Of a stretch of DNA of 23,043 bases, positions 16,201 through 22,304 are shown piece after piece; position 1 is the stretch's first letter, and the number at the start of each line of letters is the position of its first letter. The translations under genes and the position numbers were made by a program. Location: the IMG/VR virus record IMGVR_UViG_3300037325_000438, positions 1 through 23,043 of that record. One strand, written 5' to 3'. The notes beneath the pieces are model-generated. The model ran no database searches, was not told the origin of the DNA, and worked only from the letters and a program-made list of their open reading frames with translations. This stretch comes from a virus.

Positions 16201-19200
16201 GGTTGATCTAGGTCAGCGGCAATCTTTTGAAGCTCTAAGAGAGTTTTAGACCCCTCCGCCCGCGCCGATTTAGGTAAGTTACCAATAGCTAAGTCAAAAG
16301 CGCTTTTAAGTTTAGCTTCGTACTCTAGCGGAACTTGACTAATTTCAAGCATTCCGCTTTCCATAAGCTTTTGAACTTCGGCTAGTTCACTTTTAACCTT
16401 AGGGGAGAAACCTTCAAAACTCTGGCCAAAGATTAACCTTGTTTTTTGCAGTTTTTGCTGCATGTTTAAAGTGGAGTCGTCCAAGATAGCCGGAATCTGC
16501 TGAAAAGCTTTTTGGGCAATTCGGGCAACTTCGTCGTCCATTGGTCCTAATGTCGCCGTAACAGTTTGAAGAAGGGCTTGCTTTTTCTCTTTTAGAGTTA
16601 GCTCCATATCAGCTAGATTGCGAGTCATACTAGCTCGGGCGTCTTTTAGCACATCGGTCTTAACAAGGTCAAAACCTCCAAAGACTCGACGAACCTCTCC
16701 CTCTAGGCCGTTAAGAAGCTTTTTCTGCTTTTGAAAAGCAATGGGGTCAATAACCTCTAGGCCGGAACCAGCCAGGTCTTTTCGAGCTTTACCTAATCCC
16801 GCTAAGGCCTGCTTGTATCCCTCAATATTCTTGAGGTTAAAGCTCTCCCCTAACACTGTTTTTAGTTTTTCTTGCGTATTTAAGGCTCTTGTCTGCGCTT
16901 CACTCAGAGCCAAAGCCCCGTCCGAGTAGTTGGTTTGAATTCCAACTACGCGTTTCATGGCTTCCCCAAAGTCTTTTTGCTGGAAGATAAGTTGCTTAAG
17001 AACTTTTCCTTCTTTAATAAGTTGGCCCGTAAACAGCAAGTGCATTATTCGGGCGGTAATAGCCGTAAGGATAAGGTTTTTAACCATCCCGGCAAAGATA
17101 CCGCCGATATCGGTAACTTTACTTATTCCAACCTGAAGGGCCACAATTCCGCCGATCATTGCTTTTACGGGTTCTGGTAGATTTTGGAGAATATCCAACA
17201 TCTTACTTAAGAAAGCTACACCAGGCTCTAGGAGAGCATCAACAATTTGCTGGTTAGCTAGCCCCGCCATAGCCTCATTAAAGCCATTCATTAGCGCGGT
17301 CATTCTCTGAACCATGCTTTGCTGTCTGTCGCCAAACACTTGGTCTAGGGAGCCCTCTTGAGCATTAGCCACGCGCTCTGTTGTTTGAGCAGCAGCCCCG
17401 GCCGAAACCGTCATAAGGTTAAGCGCCGTGTTAAAAGCTAAGCTGTCAGGAATGATTTCTTTAAGGATGCTAGCGTTACCGTTAGTCGCAACGTAGAGGT
17501 CATTCAGACTTGCTAAAAGGCCTTTTGTTTTAATGCTGTTAACGTCAAACTGAATACCTAAAGCTTTAACCGCTTTTTCAGCTTCGGCACCTTGACCAGC
17601 AATGGCGTTCATTAAAGAAGCAAAACCTGTCATGGCGTCGTCGGCTGTCATAACTTTCGTTAGAGCAGAAACAGAACCAAAGGTTTCGTCGATACTCACT
17701 CCCGTAGCTCTAGCAACCGAAGATACTCGACCTAGGCCACCCGCAAGTTGGTCAAAGGTTACCTGACCATCTTCAACGATAGCGTACATCTTAGCTGCGG
17801 TTGTACCGGCTTCGAGGTTACTTAGCTTATAGACGTTAGTAACTTTAGCTAGAGTGTCGAGAGTTTGGGCTGAGTTAGCTCCCGATCCAGAAGCTAGTTT
17901 CAAAGCAGCTTCCATAAAGGTTGCTGATTGTGAGACGTCTAGGGTCGAGGTACTAAGGCCATCCACCTCTCGGGTAACAACTCCAATACCGGCCGAAATC
18001 GTGTTGTAGAAGGCGTCTGTAGCAGCCACAGAGGTAACGGCATTCTTTAGAGGGCCATTAACCAGCTCTTGCATAGCTGTAGTAATCCCTTCAATACCGA
18101 GCTGGGATCCAGCACTCAGAGTTGTTACAAAGGCTGCTTGGTCTTCTAGTTGGGCATAAGCTGCAATAGCGGCTTGACCAAAAGCCTTAGCCGCATCAGC
18201 ACTAAACAGAAGTTTTTCACCAACAATACCGAACTGAAAAGCAATTTCGGCAGCCTGGGTGCTAACTCCAATACTCTGCATCGCCGAGAAGGCATCATTA
18301 AGGCCCGCCTGTCGTAAAGCTGCATCGGTAATTGCGGCTCCAATAGTTTTAAATGTTTGAACGAGGATTATGATATCCCCTGCGGCCAAAACAACCTGAG
18401 CTAAACTTTTAAGAAAGCCATTCTGTAAATTTTTGTCGGCTTCTTTAGCAGCTTTTTGAGTGTTTTGCCAAGGAGATTGATTCTGAAGCTGTGTGGTGAA
18501 CTCCTGAGCTTTACCACTGGCTAGCCCAAAACCAGAAGCTACGGTTCCGCCCATAACGGCCGCTAACTCTTTAGCGCCCATACCTGCTAAATAGGTGCTC
18601 CCGGCGAAATCCGCCATTTGAACACCAAAGGCCGCTTGCTTAAACTTCTTACCTGCGATTTCAACGCCGTCTCCGATACCTCGCGTTGAGTCTGCTAATT
18701 TCTGAAACTTAGCCGGGTCAATCTTATCACTAGATTTAGCAATTTCGGTTCCAGCGACTCCAAGGATTGCTCCAATTCCTCCCAACTGGTTAGCGATTAG
18801 TCGTCCAGCAATGCTCTGTTGAGCAAGTTTCTGAATGACCTTTTCGATACCCAGACTCAGAGAGCTAAGAGCCCCCCCTGCTACTCTAAGACTGCTTTGA
18901 GCAACCGTAGCTACGATAGTTCCAAAGTTTTGAAAAGCCTTGGATAGGGTAACAAGCTGGTGCCCCATAAACTTGAAAGTTCGAGTTACCGGGTCCGCCA
19001 CGGCATTAAGAATAACGAAGGCCCTTTCAGTGTTAGAAGTTGCATCAGCAATCTCCATAAAGAAGCCCCCCATGGGACTAATGAGGGCATTAGTTAAACT
19101 TACATGCTTTTGAACTCCTACTAGCTTTAGAGCTAAACCTGCAATTCCCGACTCCATTGCCGAGAGACTTTCATTAGCCGTAATGATCGACTTTCCGAAA

Positions 19201-19460
19201 CCCAGGGTATCGCTATAGGCCCCCTTAGTTTGGTTGTTCCAAGTCTTAATAGCCCCAACCGAAGCTAAAAGATTATCCGACATTGTCTTAACAGACTCGC
19301 CAGTTGTCTTTGTAGCTTTATTAAAGGGGCTAATGTTATCACTAGACTTTTTAATCTCCTTAGAGAGCCCTGACATTGCCTTTCCAGCAGTCTCGAGGAG
19401 CTTCGTTAGGGTATCTTTACCCTGGAGATTAAAAGTAGCAGAAGTTGAAAAGTTAGTCAT
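10239..19460 (-). CDS. Tape-measure protein, 3,073 aa
   Basis: Sets tail length and fills the tail tube until DNA ejection. Residues about 450-780 resemble the TP901/PhageMin_Tail core (TLAKVTNVYKLSNLEAGTTA, GVSIDETFGSVSALTKVM, then NLPEPVKAMIGGIVALQVGI). Residues about 900-1750 are helical, with degenerate repeats. A hydrophobic stretch at about 1898-1948 (SLGILTGALGLLWTAFGPI then VAVLAAVAAFLLLKSL) and a second at about 2027-2058 are candidate membrane-insertion segments. From about 2190 to 2950 the protein is a Gln/Glu-rich coiled coil, and the C-terminus has a small beta/helix end. With about 0.15 nm per residue, the usual estimate, the tail would be near 460 nm. The ATG at 19460 shares TAATG with the preceding stop. 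No lysozyme or peptidase motif was found. The family call is secure by size, composition and position. Confidence 0.93.
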   Translation of the reverse strand: MTNFSTSATFNLQGKDTLTKLLETAGKAMSGLSKEIKKSSDNISPFNKATKTTGESVKTMSDNLLASVGAIKTWNNQTKGAYSDTLGFGKSIITANESLSAMESGIAGLALKLVGVQKHVSLTNALISPMGGFFMEIADATSNTERAFVILNAVADPVTRTFKFMGHQLVTLSKAFQNFGTIVATVAQSSLRVAGGALSSLSLGIEKVIQKLAQQSIAGRLIANQLGGIGAILGVAGTEIAKSSDKIDPAKFQKLADSTRGIGDGVEIAGKKFKQAAFGVQMADFAGSTYLAGMGAKELAAVMGGTVASGFGLASGKAQEFTTQLQNQSPWQNTQKAAKEADKNLQNGFLKSLAQVVLAAGDIIILVQTFKTIGAAITDAALRQAGLNDAFSAMQSIGVSTQAAEIAFQFGIVGEKLLFSADAAKAFGQAAIAAYAQLEDQAAFVTTLSAGSQLGIEGITTAMQELVNGPLKNAVTSVAATDAFYNTISAGIGVVTREVDGLSTSTLDVSQSATFMEAALKLASGSGANSAQTLDTLAKVTNVYKLSNLEAGTTAAKMYAIVEDGQVTFDQLAGGLGRVSSVARATGVSIDETFGSVSALTKVMTADDAMTGFASLMNAIAGQGAEAEKAVKALGIQFDVNSIKTKGLLASLNDLYVATNGNASILKEIIPDSLAFNTALNLMTVSAGAAAQTTERVANAQEGSLDQVFGDRQQSMVQRMTALMNGFNEAMAGLANQQIVDALLEPGVAFLSKMLDILQNLPEPVKAMIGGIVALQVGISKVTDIGGIFAGMVKNLILTAITARIMHLLFTGQLIKEGKVLKQLIFQQKDFGEAMKRVVGIQTNYSDGALALSEAQTRALNTQEKLKTVLGESFNLKNIEGYKQALAGLGKARKDLAGSGLEVIDPIAFQKQKKLLNGLEGEVRRVFGGFDLVKTDVLKDARASMTRNLADMELTLKEKKQALLQTVTATLGPMDDEVARIAQKAFQQIPAILDDSTLNMQQKLQKTRLIFGQSFEGFSPKVKSELAEVQKLMESGMLEISQVPLEYEAKLKSAFDLAIGNLPKSARAEGSKTLLELQKIAADLDQPFIKRREALGEALSVSLQALPESVQKVAPKLEQAINTLLSDTTVPFARRQAFFTRYFAEAFKEADAEAKPELQKLRATVLSLVSSIETPLKTSSGLELFSKGIQENLAKANIYFKANGDQMLQIFNASMDGLGVAAKSPSSYIALSQGLQKGLSNVTALTETEFLKLKTTVSQGFERLDFDTSEVANKARGEFDKVLEGLDSAYIQAQLLKTNTIIGNQLNLMAQAFSDAGAPEEAAILKAKLEFELQNFDNEDMTGSFDRLGQALEGSFNSIAADLSGPEAAKLKEALTKPTSVIVDSIKRNINEINSVSEKINLRKVATEIRNQTQDIVKEADRPILLPALDRLEEDIAESLEDTNLTFKQKAQKLYATAGVFVDTFGQKMGELGQDINSTGITEAIERQIDGVLSSISEGASIRGAFDSLRGEIKTGFESTFDIPVDADGYRTIEVELEETLTNSIMTVDQKGTTLRAKLKTLITELQQKAGIDQFDENALEEKIGAFVDGATTRLDRLSNYQFNNNLEDRLAAKIVTINTRIASIGDESLQAKLKSNLDGIESRVVQVIAAVENAVTTDTNVDVTKSAAVQYLQEIEKELNKLSTDTFTKNVDDNMVAVKDTFDQRLQQVKDTVTDGVTGVKKTIDETIADTQAGGLDKKAGQGVADIKQGAKGLLYTGLSSVGVDTGTLDDTAQIAQGVFATFKENAAGLKKTQESLQGINLKSKDSFKGVLDQMRLNVGQKGILAKTNKVLTGSFADLTRMQSHNGKVFGLQIGATKASTAATGANSVAVKGNTGGFKLNILAKSIYTKVTGIAATSTNFFTLSLGILTGALGLLWTAFGPITVAVLAAVAAFLLLKSLIETLIPGITRWTSAYGRAGKRIEENSEALREQIGLLKEYREAQTDANASRLDDSRMSNEDKEIERIREEKEKLLAAAIPEKEFIRSFWGPLISAAELLMGGLVNVFLKPMDIIFGSIKAVLNRIGNLFPETFQRIKDFATGIPIIGRAFEKSGEAAGNWGKNTKNVIRQVGNFWRETIQLNIEAPYREAMTEMQRANQELVDETTRSSSLWSNGGFVTPEAQALLQKATEERRALRADELQEATAADKEFYDQQYATLQDSINKQREEMEGNAKLMENPVLKEQAEQEIASLEQQQILLEQNRNRAIKYRESINTIGATLEVNAAAKNTATIKDRFEQMTEGLNEEAGAKFKDLLGFQVKELKNSFGDIEESEFDLGETLNLTSAAQRQAGAALGSSLQNVFTVAARTADPGNPATVDEVQNSVRKFEEQIEAALEAGTIDTDMADKLKTEIIDNLEITAGGVEATLKDIYSPAEWSAYMQRRIDDIEKYGVREVASNQRTLKEIDVLEQNRGLTGLEATKKRAVEQEVIDENLIQIRKDQLARTARLYGQDTSQYRAAQAALLEAQNQASLNSFKNKQTQLQQELDLYKTYLEQTDFYTKAAYEKQLNEFTIYQKTVADLQKAEQSKQDLSKSIIELETTLLSNKLKVTGDIVEKAGIQTDIAEKRLVTLEAEQGFEIANAKIQQNLTEIALEQEGIQLNLGKLEGLRNKAILERQLLNSEENKLTEQEKLGLKQQIASIDTQNALIEDQITLNGKSQTQNEQIAKDQMTAIQNRQAAAKDTAAIDVELAKQNEIIAGYDKQISQIKLNQQATELSANQQIQGLEKQTQLLNQQTTIIQKQQELVNSRASSVDAMYNLAIQGERNERRKQRIERERERAKLDNLLKQQEMERKVFEIQQLQKELAAERSVIEGQIAIIRAQSEAATARAEAARTNARKDATDEEKSAAALAVQAADLSVSAAQQTLELNQGNLSLTRQLAGTEEEMFEQKQSQEMDTQRLAVAQTTRRRGDDRQLSREFLGEARDMQSEFFQPTVNNFGVGQGQFRNTLYAGGVPNVSANTGGMPSARGFVGGEGTSRQNQQPAVSGEIKVTLEVSGDAGKLDKDELQKAASEAIYTGLNQLFDYSINKNK

Positions 19461-19882
19461 TAAGTAGTCGCCGGAGTGTCAATCAGGTTAAAAATATCTT
19501 GTACGATAATCTCGAGCATTAAGTTAAAGCAAATATCAGTTACGAGCAGAGGATCAAGTTCTGGAAAAGAGATTCTCATTAAAGGAATAATCTCAGTATG
19601 AAGAGCTTCGCAGAAAAACATCTGCCCAACTAGTCTTTGAACATCCGCTTCGTCTGTTTGGCCTGTCGCTCTTTCGACGCAAGTAGAGAGGATATCGTTA
19701 TCGGATAGCGTAGATAGCTCTTCTTTAGAGAAAAGCATTGGGGCTAAACTACTTTTGTAGAAACGTAGGATATTACCTACAAAGATTAACGCGGGCTTAA
19801 TATAGGAAACCTCATTCCCTAAAATCTCTACTGGCTGAGTGGGTCTAAGCAGCCCACTAAGGTCTTTCTTGTTTAATATCAT
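19460..19882 (-). CDS. Tail-assembly chaperone-like protein, 140 aa
   Basis: A 140-residue, mostly helical protein immediately before the tape measure, with which it shares TAATG. It starts at ATG 19882 inside the 3' end of the previous gene (26-nt overlap, +1 frame); a GGGG stretch about 11 nt before the ATG may serve as ribosome-binding site. Helices at IKPALIFVGNILRFYKSSL and LVTDICFNLMLEIIVQDIFN are hydrophobic but too polar overall for membrane spans. Position and overlap resemble the T part of the G/GT tail chaperone pair that binds tape measure and tube protein. A stop codon sits just upstream of the ATG in this frame, so any fusion would need a shift within the overlap. Function inferred from order. 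Confidence 0.55.
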   Translation of the reverse strand: MILNKKDLSGLLRPTQPVEILGNEVSYIKPALIFVGNILRFYKSSLAPMLFSKEELSTLSDNDILSTCVERATGQTDEADVQRLVGQMFFCEALHTEIIPLMRISFPELDPLLVTDICFNLMLEIIVQDIFNLIDTPATT

Positions 19883-20186
19883 CTAAACTAAATCCCCATA
19901 AATTTTTATCAATTGTAAGACCGCCTACAACTATTTTATCACCGTTTTCGAAGAGTGCTTTGCGTGCCTCTTCGGCTTTTTTACTGGCTATCTCTTGAAC
20001 GTCCTGCTCTCTTTGCTCTTGAGGCTTTGTAAGTTCACTCCAATAAGACAGAATATTCTTGATTTTGAAAAGAGGATAGTTTTTAACAAGCTCTAAAACT
20101 CCCCCCACATCCCCCTGACTTTTCTCAAAGAGAAGAGCCATAAGGTCGGCTTGTATATCCCCACTGCTCTTAACCTCGGCAATCAT
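19857..20186 (-). CDS. Tail-assembly chaperone-like protein, 109 aa
   Basis: A 109-residue protein of mostly helical character (DIQADLMALLFEKSQGDVGG, then LFKIKNILSYWSELTKPQEQ and a Lys/Glu-rich helix REQDVQEIASKKAEEARKAL). It begins 2 nt after the upstream stop. Its 3' end overlaps the next gene by 26 nt, and it ends CCT TAG, a possible +1 slip site into that gene's frame (see findings). A 'YWSEL' segment and small helical build resemble the tape-measure-adjacent chaperones of long-tailed phages, where two small proteins lie between tube and tape measure. No diagnostic domain, hence moderate confidence. Confidence 0.55.
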   Translation of the reverse strand: MIAEVKSSGDIQADLMALLFEKSQGDVGGVLELVKNYPLFKIKNILSYWSELTKPQEQREQDVQEIASKKAEEARKALFENGDKIVVGGLTIDKNLWGFSLDDIKQERP

Positions 20187-20188
20187 CT

Positions 20189-20662
20189 TTACGAAGGTTT
20201 GTTCGTCTTTGTCTTCGTCTTCGCTACTTCCGGTGGGGGAGTCAGGGCTTCCTTCAGTAGCTTCTGAAAATTTAGGCTATTAATCCGCGAAATTAGACTA
20301 GGGGTTAAAGTATTCCCGCTACTTGGAACTAGAGAGCCTGTTGTTTCGGAGAGAATAGGCTCTGCCGTAATAAAGATTTCAGTTAGATGCAAAATATCAT
20401 CAATTTTACGAGGGTCAAACCCCACCTCCGTCTTACCAACAAGGGGCATTAGATTGCCGAGGGTACAGATAAGATCCCAGAAGGCGGTATTACTAACTTT
20501 GAAGGCACTCCCTAGGTGTCCGTCAAACTCTCCTACCGCAATCTTTAAGACTTCAGTTTGAAGAGCTTCTACATCGTCTAGGTTTTTCCAGCTAACGGGC
20601 TTGACGATATCCCGCGAACCATCCTCAAAGGTAACTACGAAACTTAATTTTTCTGAGGGCAT
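20189..20662 (-). CDS. Tail-assembly protein, 157 aa (first chaperone-type gene)
   Basis: A 157-residue protein. It opens with a strand pair (KLSFVVTFEDGSRDIVKPVS) and continues as helices (DDVEALQTEVLKIAVGEFDG, DPRKIDDILHLTEIFITAEP), ending in a Thr/Lys tail (KTKTKTNKPS). It resembles, in outline, the small proteins between tail tube and tape measure, often tail chaperones or completion factors. The ATG at 20662 has no clear Shine-Dalgarno sequence and faces the divergent macro-domain gene 40 nt away. Upstream leftward transcripts are likely stopped by the hairpins at 21375-21465, so this gene probably needs its own promoter in or near 20663-20760. Confidence 0.55.
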   Translation of the reverse strand: MPSEKLSFVVTFEDGSRDIVKPVSWKNLDDVEALQTEVLKIAVGEFDGHLGSAFKVSNTAFWDLICTLGNLMPLVGKTEVGFDPRKIDDILHLTEIFITAEPILSETTGSLVPSSGNTLTPSLISRINSLNFQKLLKEALTPPPEVAKTKTKTNKPS

Positions 20663-20702
20663 ATTACGCTATTATGTAAAAACGAGACTTAAACTACTAC
20701 CC
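20663..20702. promoter_or_regulatory. Divergent intergenic leader, probable promoter zone
   Basis: This 40-bp AT-rich gap separates two divergent genes. TATTAT (20670-20675, plus strand) could be a rightward -10 box for the macro-domain gene, and CATAAT (minus strand, 20676-20671) a leftward -10 box for the chaperone operon. I see no convincing -35 for either. The argument for a promoter here is mainly architectural: the leftward genes lie beyond terminator-like hairpins, and the rightward gene has no other upstream neighbour on its strand. Confidence 0.25.
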
Positions 20703-21266
20703 ATGATACTACATCGAGGCAATTACTGGGACTACTACCAGGTCGCTGACCTATTTCTTTTTACAGGCAACAGCACCGTAAAAGATAACGGAAAACTAGT
20801 AATGGGTGCGGGTACAGCAAGGCAAGTTCGAGACCAGTTCTCTGGAATTGACCAGAAGATTGGTAAAGAGATTATAGAGGGGTATCCCCCTATCAACAAC
20901 AAGATTTGGAAAAGAGAATATTTGCTTCTCGTATCTCCGGGCTTTAGCAAGAAATCTCCTAAGAAAATTGGGGCTTTTCAGGTTAAATACTACTGGAAGA
21001 ATAGTGCTAGCCTTAAACTAATAGAGAAAAGTTGTTTTGCCTTAATTAGGTTTATGGATGCCCACCCAGGGCTAAATATCTTTCTTCCCTTTCCAGGTAT
21101 TGGAAATGGGAATAAGTCTTTTGAAGAAGTCTTTCCTATTGTTAACATTCTTAGGAATTATGAAAAAAATGAAAAGAATGAAACCGGTCTTTCGTTTTGG
21201 GTTAGTTCTAACGCTAGCTTTGACCTGGGTTCTTTTACTCCCCAGGTCACTATCGTTGAATGTTAG
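20703..21266 (+). CDS. Macro-domain (ADP-ribose-binding type) protein, 187 aa
   Basis: Read rightward from ATG 20703, placed between two leftward tail genes. The sequence fits the phage/bacterial macro-domain pattern. A first strand (LFLFTGNST, residues 17-25) leads to Asn23, which would contact the distal ribose. GKLVMGAGTARQVRDQFSG (30-48) is the glycine-rich loop and helix, and SPGF (78-81) follows. NIFLPFPGIGNGNKSFEEV (125-143) carries the second phosphate loop (G132-I-G-N-G136). Macro domains bind ADP-ribose and may remove it from proteins, DNA or RNA. The last 40 residues are less conserved. A TTG at 20601 would extend the frame into the leftward gene; the ATG gives a normal N-terminus. 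Cargo-type gene ('moron'), likely a counter-defence or host-takeover function by inference. Family fairly sure, substrate unknown. Confidence 0.8.
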   Translation: MILHRGNYWDYYQVADLFLFTGNSTVKDNGKLVMGAGTARQVRDQFSGIDQKIGKEIIEGYPPINNKIWKREYLLLVSPGFSKKSPKKIGAFQVKYYWKNSASLKLIEKSCFALIRFMDAHPGLNIFLPFPGIGNGNKSFEEVFPIVNILRNYEKNEKNETGLSFWVSSNASFDLGSFTPQVTIVEC

Positions 21267-21372
21267 CCCTAAAGAAATCGACACAAGAGCTTATCGCGGT
21301 AGTGGACGTATAAGCTATAATAGACCCATAACTGACCACGAAGAGCTTGAGTCTTACAAACCTAGAAACTAA
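21160..21372 (+). CDS. Small membrane/signal-anchor peptide, 70 aa, overlapping macro gene
   Basis: A 70-residue frame starts at ATG 21160 within the macro-domain gene (other frame, 107-nt overlap) and ends at TAA 21370-21372. The N-terminus is strongly basic (MKKMKRMKPVFRF) and is followed by a hydrophobic span FGLVLTLALTWVLLL (residues 13-27), then a polar, charged tail (DTRAYRGSGRISYNRPITDH). This is a type-II signal-anchor or uncleaved signal-peptide shape; no lipobox Cys, so not an outer-membrane spanin. An AGGA lies 3 nt before the ATG; start codons at 21169 and 21178 give better spacing. Downstream is a terminator. Support is the shape of the protein and the 106 non-overlapping 3' bases that stay open; chance is possible. 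Confidence 0.45.
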   Translation: MKKMKRMKPVFRFGLVLTLALTWVLLLPRSLSLNVSPKEIDTRAYRGSGRISYNRPITDHEELESYKPRN

Positions 21373-21374
21373 AA

Positions 21375-21424
21375 AGGGGTCTTTGGTAAGATAGAGTTAT
21401 GTCAGTTTTATAATTAAGGCCCCT
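21375..21424 (-). terminator. Second hairpin with U-run for leftward transcripts
   Basis: AGGGGTCTT (21375-21383) can pair with AAGGCCCCT (21416-21424): nine pairs, one a T-G wobble, with a 32-nt AT-rich loop. In the leftward direction the stem is followed by TTTTT, as expected of an intrinsic terminator, but the long loop weakens it. In the rightward direction no T-run follows. It would back up the stronger hairpin at 21438-21465. Confidence 0.4.
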
Positions 21425-21437
21425 CCCTATACAAAGA

Positions 21438-21465
21438 AACCCCTCAGGAATTAACTTGAGGGGTT
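21438..21465. terminator. Bidirectional intrinsic terminator between tube and macro genes
   Basis: AACCCCTCA (21438-21446) and TGAGGGGTT (21457-21465) form a perfect 9-bp stem with a 10-nt loop. Rightward it is followed by CTCTTTTGTC, so it can end the macro-domain transcript. Leftward it is followed by TCTTTG, so it can also end transcripts from the abundant tail tube gene, whose stop is only about 25 nt away. This placement fits a known need to make much tube and little tape measure. Confidence 0.8.
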
Positions 21466-21489
21466 CTCTTTTGTCTGTAACCTTAAGAT

Positions 21490-22296
21490 TTAGCTACAGC
21501 CAACTCTAATTTGGCTATCAGTAATCTGGAATGCTCGGCACTCCCCAGGTGGGTTATTTAGAAATAGTCCTAGCTCCATACCCCCTTCTCCACCAAAGTC
21601 GACGCTTCGTCCTTCGAGGTTAGGAGTAACAGAGAAAGCTTCGAAGAAGGTCAGCTTATTCTCAGTATTAACGAGAGTCGCATAAAGGCTGTGTGGGCCA
21701 ATCAGAATATCCGATAGTCGGATACCGATGATGCTAATAGGTAGCAGAAGCATAACCACATCGCGGTTAGTTACTAGGTTGTCCGAGAACATCAGAGCTC
21801 CATCGGCACCAACAGCAAAGCTGTCATCGTTAGCTGGGGAAACCCCGGCAAAGGCGGCAAATGCGGTACGGGTTAAGGGAGTCGATAGACCAGCTCTAAT
21901 CACGGAACCTTGGGCCGTAACTGGGTCGGCAGTGACTCCTTCAAACAGGTAGCCTTCAGCCGCAGCTGGATAGCTGGCCTTAGTAACCACAAGAGACCGA
22001 GGAGCAAAAGTTCCAAAGGTTCCTGTAGCCATCTGGTTTCCAATTTGAAAACCGATCATTTCAGGCTGAATATAGCTGTATTGAATAGAGAGGTCAGGCA
22101 TTTCGCCAGCGACGTAAGACCCGGTACGTACTTTACGACCTTGGTTGCTACGCCCTTCTTGAACTCTTTGTTCAATGTTTGTGTTGAGTACGAAGTTCTG
22201 AGGGGTGGGCCAAGCCATGATTACATTGTCAGATTGACGCTGTAGTACAAGGTTCGACAACCCAACAAAAGTACGTTGGTTAATCGTAATAGTCAT
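21490..22296 (-). CDS. Major tail tube protein, 268 aa
   Basis: A 268-residue protein with the size, beta-rich build and position (first large gene before the chaperones and tape measure) of a phage tail tube subunit. Visible segments include QRVQEGRSNQGRKVRTGSYV, typical of the early loop of tube proteins, DLSIQYSYIQPEMIGFQIGN (51-99 region), and a strand-rich C-terminus (GMELGLFLNNPPGECRAFQI). The middle carries an Ala/Gly-rich stretch (LTRTAFAAFAGVSPANDDSF). ATG 22296 is preceded by GAGG about 11 nt upstream. The 80-aa gene ends 8 nt before it, and a terminator follows its stop. No close family name recalled, but hexameric tube assembly is the natural role. Confidence 0.72.
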   Translation of the reverse strand: MTITINQRTFVGLSNLVLQRQSDNVIMAWPTPQNFVLNTNIEQRVQEGRSNQGRKVRTGSYVAGEMPDLSIQYSYIQPEMIGFQIGNQMATGTFGTFAPRSLVVTKASYPAAAEGYLFEGVTADPVTAQGSVIRAGLSTPLTRTAFAAFAGVSPANDDSFAVGADGALMFSDNLVTNRDVVMLLLPISIIGIRLSDILIGPHSLYATLVNTENKLTFFEAFSVTPNLEGRSVDFGGEGGMELGLFLNNPPGECRAFQITDSQIRVGCS

Positions 22297-22304
22297 TCTT
22301 TAAT

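Noticed and set aside
10880-18343. Many rightward and leftward frames of 60-130 codons inside the tape-measure gene
   Set aside because: All overlap one uninterrupted 3,073-codon gene; none has a good ribosome-binding site or recognised motif.
19890-19920. A AAT TTA heptamer as a -1 frameshift site for the chaperone genes
   Set aside because: A -1 shift here meets TAG after five codons and does not enter the next gene's frame.
20735-20950. Leftward 71-codon frame opposite the macro-domain gene
   Set aside because: The rightward frame has clear macro-domain loops, so this is its antisense shadow.
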